64,000 nucleotides of DNA from Hymenobacter cavernae. Its GTDB lineage: Bacteria; Bacteroidota; Bacteroidia; Cytophagales; Hymenobacteraceae. This document shows positions 57,878-64,000 of this stretch, piece after piece. The notes under the pieces are model-generated. The model saw only the letters and a program-made list of their open reading frames with translations. It did not search any database and had not been told where the DNA came from. Within the stretch, counting starts at the first letter, position 1. Each line of letters begins with the position of its first letter. The position numbers and the translations under genes are program-made. The stretch lies in the NCBI RefSeq assembly GCF_014641455.1, contig NZ_BMHT01000004.1, positions 552,223-616,222 of the forward strand. Reading direction: 5' to 3'.

Positions 57878-58741
57878 ATGAATGCCTCTGAAATTTCGCA
57901 GCTAAAAAAAGAAGTAATTAAACGTGCTGTATCTGAGTTCAAGGAGTCACAAGGGACTATATATGATATGATGTGTGACAGTGAGGTGTATTTTAAGCTA
58001 GGACCTCTAATTGATTTTATTATCAGCAGAGCAATTAGAGTTAACCAACTCACCAAGCAAGGAAGCATTGAAGATGCTGAGATATTGTTTAGATCGATGC
58101 TGGAAGGCTTTATGAAACTCCTGTACATCATCACTGCAGAAACTGATGATGAATATAAAGAGCGCGTGAAAGAGTACTATATTATCCTAGGTGATATAGA
58201 AAGGTTAAGATCATCCGACAAGTACAAAGTGTTAGTAGAGGCAAAAATCAATAACGAATTAGATCCTTATTCTAAGCTGATCCTGACTTTAGAGGAAGAA
58301 GAAGCTCTGAAGCAAAAGGAGAGTTGGTCAAACCGGAAGTATAGACAACAAGTCAAAGCTAAGTGGTCTTACAGTGAGCTAAGTAAGTATTTGGCTGACA
58401 GCTTGAAGGGAGGTGTTTTTGTACCTCTAGTGTTATTAGACCACTATTACAAACACGCAAGCCATATAGCTCACGCCGATCAGACTATTTTTAAGAATAA
58501 GTGGATGGAGCCGTTCATTGGTAACGAATTCAAAAGATTAACTAATTTAGGTTATACAATTAAGTTACTGAGAATAGTTAATGAGTTAATATTTTGGATA
58601 GGATTAGAGCTAGCTAAGTTCGTTAGGAATGAACCTGTTTATGATATTATATTTAATCGCTATACCAATTACAAGAAAGATATTATTGTTACTCATAATT
58701 ACGTAGCGACTATAGCTATGAATGGAGGAAGGAATTCCTAA
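57878..58741 (+). CDS. DUF5677-family protein, low GC, probably acquired
   Basis: A 287-residue, mostly helical protein. 'DAEILFRSMLEGFMKLLYII' and 'YYKHASHIAHADQTIF' match the conserved R-S/x-x-x-E helix and H-x-x-x-H segment of DUF5677. The C-terminal part has a hydrophobic helix ('LLRIVNELIFWIGLELAKFV'). Base composition is far richer in A+T than the neighbours, with different codon choice (AAA, ATA, TTA, AGA common). It lies between repeat clusters and the convergent OmpA/TPR gene, with no partner gene. DUF5677 has no established biochemical role. Confidence 0.7.
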   Translation: MNASEISQLKKEVIKRAVSEFKESQGTIYDMMCDSEVYFKLGPLIDFIISRAIRVNQLTKQGSIEDAEILFRSMLEGFMKLLYIITAETDDEYKERVKEYYIILGDIERLRSSDKYKVLVEAKINNELDPYSKLILTLEEEEALKQKESWSNRKYRQQVKAKWSYSELSKYLADSLKGGVFVPLVLLDHYYKHASHIAHADQTIFKNKWMEPFIGNEFKRLTNLGYTIKLLRIVNELIFWIGLELAKFVRNEPVYDIIFNRYTNYKKDIIVTHNYVATIAMNGGRNS

Positions 58742-58770
58742 TTCATACAAAGTAATTCAGAAACTTCACC

Positions 58771-60579
58771 CTACCGCAGCGCCTCCAAAAACGTCTTGCT
58801 ACGCGCATAATCCTGAAACTCCAGGTCCTCCACGGCGCGATTAGCGTAGCCCCTATCTAGCTGCACGGCGTGGCGGAGTTGCTGACCTAGCACCGTTTCG
58901 TTTTTGGCGCGGGCTGCTACCACGGCTTGGCAATAATAAGCCAGTGCATCGTTGGGCTTCAGTAAAGAGGCTTCGTAGTAGAGCACCGTGGCGCCGCCGT
59001 GGTCACCTTTCAGCAGGTGGACCAGCGCCCGATTCATCAGGTTCTGGTAGGTTTTGTTGCTGTAGCTGAGGCTGCCGAGCGCATCATCTAGCTGGCCGAT
59101 TTCAATTTCCAGAGCGGCTTTATCGGCGAATACTTTGTAGAGCATCGGGCGCGAGCCACCTAGCTTGATGGCGTAGTCGTAGCTCTGGAGGGCTTCGAGC
59201 CGGTCGCCAGCGCGGTGGTAGGCGCTGGCGGCGCGGTAGAACACGGCGGCGGTAGGGTTGCGGTGCGCGGCCAGGATGAAGTTGGTGGCGGCGCGGCGCA
59301 GGTAGGCCCGTTCTACTTTCGGGTTCACCTCCTTTTCGGAGCGCAGCTGCAACACGACTCCTAGGTTGTAGTACGCCTCCCAGCGGCCGGTCGTGGCCAC
59401 CGAGGTTTCGTAGATGCGCTGCTTTTCGGCTAGTAGCGGCGTGAGCTGGGCCGAGTAGCGCAGCTCCTCCGGCGTGAGGGCATCGGCTTCCATCTGCTTC
59501 TCAACGATCTTCTTGGAGAGCAGATAAATCTCGGAATCATAGCGCTTGGGCGCGGTGTACCGCACGGCCACCGTGCCAAAGCGCATCACGGGGTAGATGT
59601 ACTGCTCCAGGTAATCGTAGAAGGAGAGGGTGTGCAGGCGCCGCTCTTTCTCGGCAAAGCTCCCCGGCGTGTCGTTGATGATGTAGAGCACCGAATCAAC
59701 TTGCTCGGGCTTCAGAGCAGAAGCCTGCACCTTGTTCAGAAACAGATCCCAGCGGCGGTGATAGGCTACCGTTTCAAACTTGATGCTGCGGACCGAGTTC
59801 TGGTACGAGTAGTTGTCGACGCGCTTTTTGTAGTAGCGCAGCAGGGTCTGCACGCGCTTGTCGGCCAGGCGCGGGTCGCGCATGTCGAGCGAGTCGGGCG
59901 AGTGGCCGGCTATCACCATCACCTTTTCCGTGTGCTGGTTGGCATCAATAAAATCTTCCAGCGCTGCCACGTTGGTACCTAGGTAGTTACGAATGGCCGC
60001 CTGCCCGGCATCGAAGAAAAACGGCAGCACGCGGGTGCCGCTCATGTTGTTGCTGACGCTGCCCGCCACAATCTGAATGGCCGTATCCTGGCGCACGACC
60101 AGGCGCCCGGTCGTCACGATGCCGCGGGCCAGGGTGATTTCCGGCGCCCGCCGGCGGGTGCTTTCGTCACCTAGCTTGTACACTTCCGGTGTGGCCACGA
60201 GCAAGCCGGGGTTTTTAACCGGGACGTAGGGAAAAGAAAATTGCTTGGTGATAACCAGCTGATTCTTCTGCTCGGGGTCGTACACGTACTCGCCGGAGAT
60301 GAAGGCGATGCGCCCCACGGTATCTTCGCGCAGGCCGTTGTCGTAGCGGTAGCGCAGGTTGAGCCGATAGGCTTTGCCGCTCTGTAAGTGTTTGACGGGC
60401 ACGCGCGCCGTGACTTCAAACAGCACGTTTTCGCCGTTGCTATCCAGCACCGAGGGCTGTACGCTGACCTGACGGCCGCCTTCCGCAACCTTCAGCATAC
60501 GAGGCAACGTACAACTGGTAAGCGTACTTGTAGCTAGCAAAACCAGCGCGAACGGCAACCGGCACAAAACACTTTTCAT
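58771..60579 (-). CDS. Lipoprotein with OmpA-like and TPR domains
   Basis: A 602-residue envelope lipoprotein; the frame opens at 60630, but the ATG at 60577-60579 begins 'KSVLCRLPFALVLLATSTLT' with lipobox 'TSCTLP'. Residues about 25-190 form a beta-rich region ('LNLRYRYDNGLREDTVGRIA'). Residues about 195-290 look OmpA-like ('VLPFFFDAGQAAIRNYLGTN', 'VMVIAGHSPDSLDMRDPRLA', 'KRVQTLLRYYKKR') and may bind peptidoglycan. The last 200 residues are TPR-like ('WEAYYNLGVVLQLR', 'AVFYRAASAYHRAGDRLEAL', 'AYYCQAVVAARAKNETVLGQ'). The build resembles TPR lipoproteins of the Bacteroidota gliding/type 9 secretion field, but I cannot assign it to one. Confidence 0.75.
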   Translation of the reverse strand: MKSVLCRLPFALVLLATSTLTSCTLPRMLKVAEGGRQVSVQPSVLDSNGENVLFEVTARVPVKHLQSGKAYRLNLRYRYDNGLREDTVGRIAFISGEYVYDPEQKNQLVITKQFSFPYVPVKNPGLLVATPEVYKLGDESTRRRAPEITLARGIVTTGRLVVRQDTAIQIVAGSVSNNMSGTRVLPFFFDAGQAAIRNYLGTNVAALEDFIDANQHTEKVMVIAGHSPDSLDMRDPRLADKRVQTLLRYYKKRVDNYSYQNSVRSIKFETVAYHRRWDLFLNKVQASALKPEQVDSVLYIINDTPGSFAEKERRLHTLSFYDYLEQYIYPVMRFGTVAVRYTAPKRYDSEIYLLSKKIVEKQMEADALTPEELRYSAQLTPLLAEKQRIYETSVATTGRWEAYYNLGVVLQLRSEKEVNPKVERAYLRRAATNFILAAHRNPTAAVFYRAASAYHRAGDRLEALQSYDYAIKLGGSRPMLYKVFADKAALEIEIGQLDDALGSLSYSNKTYQNLMNRALVHLLKGDHGGATVLYYEASLLKPNDALAYYCQAVVAARAKNETVLGQQLRHAVQLDRGYANRAVEDLEFQDYARSKTFLEALR

Positions 60580-60734
60580 AAGGGAAATACGGGCGGAATG
60601 CGGCGCAGAATATCGGGATAACAAACGCAAAGCTGCGGCTTCTGCGGGGAAATTACGTTGATTTTCTGCGGATGTGCTTGTAAGCTGCTCGGTTTGGCGT
60701 TATTTTAAGGTGCTTTAGCTGAGCTAATTGACTA

Positions 60735-60741
60735 GAAAGGA
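60735..60741 (+). promoter_or_regulatory. Strong Shine-Dalgarno site
   Basis: AAAGGAG lies 6 nt before the PspC gene ATG. Nearly all other genes in the window lack such a site, so this gene may be translated unusually well. Confidence 0.7.
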
Positions 60742-60747
60742 GAAATT

Positions 60748-60966
60748 ATGAAACGTATAACTGATTTCATTGAGAAGCAGAGTTTTGGAGTCTGCAACGC
60801 TCTGGGAAACCGGTTGGGTTTCTCCACTAGCAGCGTACGGCTATCTTTTATTTACGCCTCTTTTTTTACGTTTGGCTCGCCGGTGGTGCTGTACTTCGCG
60901 CTGGCGTTCTGGCTGAACGTGCGCCGCGCCATGCGCCGGCAGCGCAGCACTGTCTGGGATTTGTAA
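60748..60966 (+). CDS. PspC-domain membrane protein
   Basis: A 72-residue protein covering one PspC domain: 'GVCNALGNRLGFSTSSVRLS' (the G-V-C/x-x-G-L-A/G motif and D/S-x-x-x-V/L-R segment) followed by a membrane helix 'VVLYFALAFWLNVRRAMRR'. PspC proteins take part in envelope stress responses, but short single-domain forms may have other roles. It stands alone and has a strong ribosome binding site. Confidence 0.82.
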   Translation: MKRITDFIEKQSFGVCNALGNRLGFSTSSVRLSFIYASFFTFGSPVVLYFALAFWLNVRRAMRRQRSTVWDL

Positions 60967-61006
60967 CAGCTGCTAGCTGGTGGCTGTTAGCTGATAGCTT
61001 TTTTGC
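60967..61006. repeat. AGCTGCTAGCTGGTGGCTGTTAGCT repeat
   Basis: A single-orientation copy of the AGCTGTTAGCT family found at 32.0, 33.85 and 62.5 kb, between convergent pspC and GT2 genes. Confidence 0.65.
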
Positions 61007-62061
61007 TCCGGGCCTGGCTGAATACCTAGGTCCGTGAACGTGCGCTTGCCCTGCACAAAGTACGCCCACACGAGGCTACCCTGATACGTGCCGGGCCGCT
61101 CCGCCAGGCGCAACCTAGGTTGGGTTTCCTGGCGGCGGCGCTTCCAATACGACCGGTTTTTCAGAAAGTCGCGGTGGGCGCGCAGAATGGCCCGCGCATC
61201 TGCCGTAGCGCCTTGGGTCAGAAAACGCACCGCGGCCACCCAATCCAGTAACACGCGGGTAATCAGTACGCTACCTAGCTCCGCCTGCGGCAGGTTTTTG
61301 TATACCAAAGCTAGCCCATTGCGGAAGTTCAGGTAGGTTTTGCGCGGGTTCGACTTGTGCAGCGTCCCGCCCCCAACGTGGTACACCGTGCTGCCGCCGT
61401 GATACCAGACCTCGTAGCCCGCATTCCAAAGGCGCCAGCACAGGTCAATTTCTTCCATGTGGGCAAAAAACTCCTTCTCTAAGCCGCTCATGGCGTGCCA
61501 GGCCGCGGCGCGCACCACCATGCAGGCGCCGGTGGCCCAGGCCACGGGTCGCGCATCGTCGTACTGACCAGTGTCGGTTTCGAGCGTATCGAAGAGGCGG
61601 CCGCGGCAGAACGGGTACCCTAGCTTATCGAGGTAGCCGCCGCCCGCGCCGGCGTACTCAAACTGCGTTTGCGCAGCGTAAGCCCGGATTTTGGGCTGGC
61701 AAGCAGCTAGCTTTGGGCGCTCCGCGAAAAGGGCGCGAATCGGTCGCAGCCAGCCAGGCGTCACGGCTACGTCGGAGTTGAGCAGCACATAGTAGTCGGC
61801 CGCTATCTGGCGCAGTGCCTGGTTGTAGCCTTCGCAAAAACCTAGGTTGCTGGCGTGCTGAATCAGCTCGACGGCTGGAAACTCGCGGCGCAGCACCCCC
61901 ACCGAGTCATCGGTAGAAGCGTTGTCGGCGACGATAACGCGGGCACCGTCGGCGTAAGCCAGCACGGAAGGCAGGAACTGCCGCAGCAGCTCCTGGCCGT
62001 TCCAATTCATAATGACAATGGCAACATCGGTGCAGTCCACCGCTTGCGCGCTAGAGGCCAA
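60973..62061 (-). CDS. Glycosyltransferase family 2 (rhamnosyltransferase-like)
   Basis: A 362-residue GT-A transferase. 'VAIVIMNWNGQELLRQFLPS', 'VIVADNASTDDSVGVLRREF', 'NLGFCEGYNQALRQI', and the metal-binding 'YVLLNSDVAVTPGWL' are standard. 'ATGACMVVRAAAW' and 'FFAHMEEIDLCWRLWNAGYE' hold the acceptor and catalytic Glu-Asp region. The C-terminal part has 'FRNGLALVYKNLP' and an amphipathic segment but no transmembrane anchor. It overlaps the ybaB stop by 11 nt, so the two are translated in one operon. Probably makes cell-surface glycan. Confidence 0.9.
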   Translation of the reverse strand: MASSAQAVDCTDVAIVIMNWNGQELLRQFLPSVLAYADGARVIVADNASTDDSVGVLRREFPAVELIQHASNLGFCEGYNQALRQIAADYYVLLNSDVAVTPGWLRPIRALFAERPKLAACQPKIRAYAAQTQFEYAGAGGGYLDKLGYPFCRGRLFDTLETDTGQYDDARPVAWATGACMVVRAAAWHAMSGLEKEFFAHMEEIDLCWRLWNAGYEVWYHGGSTVYHVGGGTLHKSNPRKTYLNFRNGLALVYKNLPQAELGSVLITRVLLDWVAAVRFLTQGATADARAILRAHRDFLKNRSYWKRRRQETQPRLRLAERPGTYQGSLVWAYFVQGKRTFTDLGIQPGPEQKSYQLTATS

Positions 62062-62380
62062 AGTTGCCTAGGTCGAGGCCGGGCAGGTTGGGCATGAGGC
62101 CGGCGGTTTTGCTTTTCAACGCCTCGCGGGCTTGTTCGCCGGCGTCCTCAATGGCTTTGTTTACGGCCGCTACCACGAGGTCAGCTAGCATGTCACGGTC
62201 CGTGAGCAGCGACTCGTCGATTTCCAGCTTCAGCAGGCGCCGCTCGCCGTTGGCCGTAGCCTTCACCAGCCCGCCTCCCGACTCGGCCGTAGCCGTAATA
62301 TATTGCATCTCACTCTGGGCCTGCTTCATTTTCTCCTGAAGCTCTTTCACTTTGCCCATCATCCCCATCATGTCAAACAT
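62051..62380 (-). CDS. YbaB/EbfC nucleoid-associated protein
   Basis: A 109-residue DNA-binding protein. It starts 'MMGMMGKVKELQEKMKQAQS', and 'ATAESGGGLVKATANGERRL' and 'LKLEIDESLLTDRDMLADLV' are typical of YbaB dimers. The last codons overlap the GT2 start. A 268-nt gap upstream includes an AGCTGTTAGCT-family repeat and a terminator. Confidence 0.93.
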   Translation of the reverse strand: MFDMMGMMGKVKELQEKMKQAQSEMQYITATAESGGGLVKATANGERRLLKLEIDESLLTDRDMLADLVVAAVNKAIEDAGEQAREALKSKTAGLMPNLPGLDLGNFGL

Positions 62381-62510
62381 AAGCTTATAATATAGGCTTC
62401 CAGCGTGTGGAAGCGGTTTTTGAAAGAAGGTTGCTACAACACTGAGCCGTAAAACCGGCGCAGACGCAATAGCCGTGGCAATTTACGTAAAGCACGCGCA
62501 TTAGGCGGTT

Positions 62511-62594
62511 GGCTTTTTAGCTGTTAGCTATTGGCTGTTCACTCGTGCTCAAAACAGCTGACAGCTAACAGCCAGCAGCTAATAGCTAAAAAGC
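62511..62594. repeat. AGCTGTTAGCT-family inverted repeat
   Basis: Arms at about 62511-62539 and 62556-62594 (GGCTTTTTAGCTGTTAGC and complement) pair with small offsets. The right arm runs directly into the terminator at 62592. Confidence 0.75.
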
Positions 62595-62631
62595 AACGCC
62601 CAACAAAACCTAGGTTCTGTTGGGCGTTGCT
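62592..62631 (-). terminator. Terminator centred on ACCTAGGT
   Basis: A 40-nt dyad with one mismatch, arms AGCAACGCCCAACAAAACCT and complement, with ACCTAGGT exactly at the axis. It follows the 62649 gene on the minus strand by 17 nt. Confidence 0.85.
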
Positions 62632-62648
62632 GTCGGCGTTAGCAAAGA

Positions 62649-63203
62649 CTACTCGTACGGGAAGTGCGAGGGGCGGCCGCCTCTCGACCGGTACTTGTCT
62701 TTTTTGCTGGACTTATCCTTGTCTTTGGACGTGAGCAGCAGGACGGCACCGGTGGTCACAGCGGCAATGGTTGCCATTTTAACTACGAAAGCCGTGCGGT
62801 TGTATTTCCACTCTACAGGGTAGCCTTTCTCGGCGAAGATGTTGGGCACTTTGCCGTGCACCAAGTCACTGAGCACGCCTTCCACCACGTTCACGCGGTC
62901 GGCGAGCAGCAGCGGCAGCCAGTGCCCGTAGTGCGACTCGCTGTATTTGAAGGCGTAGCGCCGGATCATGCCGCTCAGCCCACTCGGCGGCGACGACTCG
63001 CCGAAAACCGAGGATATGTGGTCGCGCTCAATAGACTTTAGCAGCTCAATGTCAACTGGTTGCTGCGAAGGGCGCTGTTTGCTGTTGGGGTCCTGCGTTA
63101 CGTTCAGGCGCGGCTCGCGCATGGGGTAGGTAGGGTCGTTCTCGGGGTTTGCATCGATGCCCCAACCCGGCAGTTTCTGAGGATCTATCACGGTATTTTC
63201 CAT
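62649..63203 (-). CDS. Hypothetical protein with one C-terminal membrane helix
   Basis: A 184-residue protein. The N-terminal 60 residues are proline- and asparagine-rich ('LPGWGIDANPENDPTYPM'), the middle is helical ('FKYSESHYGHWLPLLLADRV'), and one hydrophobic helix lies near residues 142-162 ('VVKMATIAAVTTGAVLLL') before a lysine-rich tail. No signal peptide. It begins 12 nt after the dehydrogenase stop, so the two are likely an operon. Family not recognised with certainty; a link with the adjacent dehydrogenase is suggested only by position. Confidence 0.7.
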   Translation of the reverse strand: MENTVIDPQKLPGWGIDANPENDPTYPMREPRLNVTQDPNSKQRPSQQPVDIELLKSIERDHISSVFGESSPPSGLSGMIRRYAFKYSESHYGHWLPLLLADRVNVVEGVLSDLVHGKVPNIFAEKGYPVEWKYNRTAFVVKMATIAAVTTGAVLLLTSKDKDKSSKKDKYRSRGGRPSHFPYE

Positions 63204-63215
63204 GGTCAGTGGGCG

Positions 63216-64000
63216 TTAGATGTTAGCGGATGGGGAAATCAGGATGGGCTTGATGCAGTTGTTCAGCTTGGCCGAGAACATGCGGTAGCCGTCGGCCACG
63301 TCTTCCAGCGGAATGCGGTGCGTAATCAGGGCTTTCGGGTTGATGATGCCGTTCTGTACGTGGTCAATCAACCTAGGTAGCAGACGCTTCACCGACGCTT
63401 GGTTAGCCCTGATGGTCAGGCCTTTGTTCAGCACGTTGCCGATTGGTACGAGGTTATCCGTGGGGCCATACACGCCTACAATCGACACCACGCCGCCTTT
63501 CTTCACTGAGTTGATAGCCCAGTGCAGCGCCGTGGTCGAGCCGGCCTGAATCAATAGTTTGCGGCCGGTAATGGTCTGCATGGCGTTGCCGGCGGCTTCC
63601 GCACCTACGGCATCAATCACGCAGTCGGCACCCATAAAGTCGGTGATTTTCTTGATGAACACCACCGGGTCGTCCATGTCCTTCTCGAAGTTGTAGGCTT
63701 CGCAGTTGGCGTAGTTTTTCGCGAATTCGAGGCGATAGTCTTCCTTATCAATAATAATGACGCGGCCGGCGCCAAACAGCCAGCAGCACCGCGCCGCCAT
63801 AATGCCCACCGGACCCGCACCGAACACCACCACCGTGTCGCCGGGCTGAATGCCGGCCATTTCGGCAGCTTGATAACCCGTTGGAACTACGTCGGTTAGC
63901 AGCACGGCATCATCGGGGTCCATGCCTTCCGGGATTACCGTTGGGCCGACGTTGGCGTATGGTACGCGGGCATATTCTGCCTGGCCGCCATTGTAGCCGC
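63216..64000 (-). CDS. Zinc-dependent alcohol dehydrogenase, partial (N-terminus beyond window)
   Basis: The C-terminal 261 codons of a medium-chain dehydrogenase. The visible part starts 'GYNGGQAEYARVPYANVGPT' at the window edge, then has 'LLTDVVPTGYQAAEMAGIQP', the Rossmann loop 'VVVFGAGPVGIMAARCCWLF', the acidic NAD-binding 'VIIIDKEDYRLEFAKNY', 'ADCVIDAVGAEAAGNAMQ' and 'ALITHRIPLEDVADGYRMF'. The 'GYNGGQAEYARVP' part and the D-K-E-D segment match the FdhA/glutathione-independent formaldehyde dehydrogenase-like branch, predicted NAD-specific. The catalytic zinc ligands lie outside. An internal ATG at 63923 is not the true start. Confidence 0.88.
   Translation of the reverse strand, partial: GYNGGQAEYARVPYANVGPTVIPEGMDPDDAVLLTDVVPTGYQAAEMAGIQPGDTVVVFGAGPVGIMAARCCWLFGAGRVIIIDKEDYRLEFAKNYANCEAYNFEKDMDDPVVFIKKITDFMGADCVIDAVGAEAAGNAMQTITGRKLLIQAGSTTALHWAINSVKKGGVVSIVGVYGPTDNLVPIGNVLNKGLTIRANQASVKRLLPRLIDHVQNGIINPKALITHRIPLEDVADGYRMFSAKLNNCIKPILISPSANI

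Overview
The window looks like chromosome from a Bacteroidota bacterium of the Hymenobacter type. The evidence is two tandem SusC/SusD pairs, lipoproteins with Bacteroidota lipoboxes, few Shine-Dalgarno sites, fairly GC-rich coding sequence broken by AT-rich gaps, a transaldolase-phosphoglucose isomerase fusion, and many hairpin-forming intergenic repeats. No rRNA, tRNA, CRISPR array or intact insertion sequence was seen.

Layout. (1) 1-10.6 kb: surface-sugar locus. A minus-strand pseudaminic acid operon (pseC, spsF-type pseF, a pseG-pseH fusion, pseI, with a DUF4328 membrane gene inside) follows pseB and leads into a glycosyltransferase cut by the window edge. An FkbH-type protein and a GT4 glycosyltransferase lie beside it. 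(2) 10.7-15.2 kb: heptad-repeat protein, Ffh, guanine deaminase, a small AT-hook protein, a possible sigma-54-driven small RNA and strong terminators. (3) 15.2-22.4 kb: GH51 arabinofuranosidase, Tal-Pgi fusion and transketolase, all minus strand, which together can release L-arabinose and process pentose phosphates. (4) 22.5-28.2 kb: DEDDh exonuclease, TPR histidine kinase, cNMP/CBS/DUF294 protein. (5) 28.9-48.1 kb: a polysaccharide utilisation locus with two SusCD pairs, GH35, GH43 (24-like), DUF2264/GH154, tandem GH43 and GH105. This enzyme set fits type II arabinogalactan. (6) 48.3-57.6 kb: housekeeping genes mixed with decay: a frameshifted LytTR response regulator, a kinase reduced to its last codons and fused to a dehydrogenase lacking its 5' end, and an HxlR remnant inside repeats. 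(7) 57.9-58.7 kb: an AT-rich, probably acquired DUF5677 gene. (8) 58.8-64 kb: OmpA/TPR lipoprotein, PspC, GT2, YbaB and a partial Zn-dependent dehydrogenase.

Two window-wide signals stand out. First, the palindrome ACCTAGGT occurs about 57 times (about 80 CCTAGG) where about one would be expected; it lies in genes (read as Leu-Gly, CTA-GGT), in gaps, and at the exact centre of some terminator dyads. It behaves like a highly iterated palindrome similar in concept to cyanobacterial HIP1. Second, palindromes centred on AAACGTTT lie upstream of transketolase and twice upstream of the PUL, with a weaker copy upstream of GH51, suggesting one LacI-type regulon that joins arabinogalactan use to the pentose phosphate pathway. 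Counts were made by eye.
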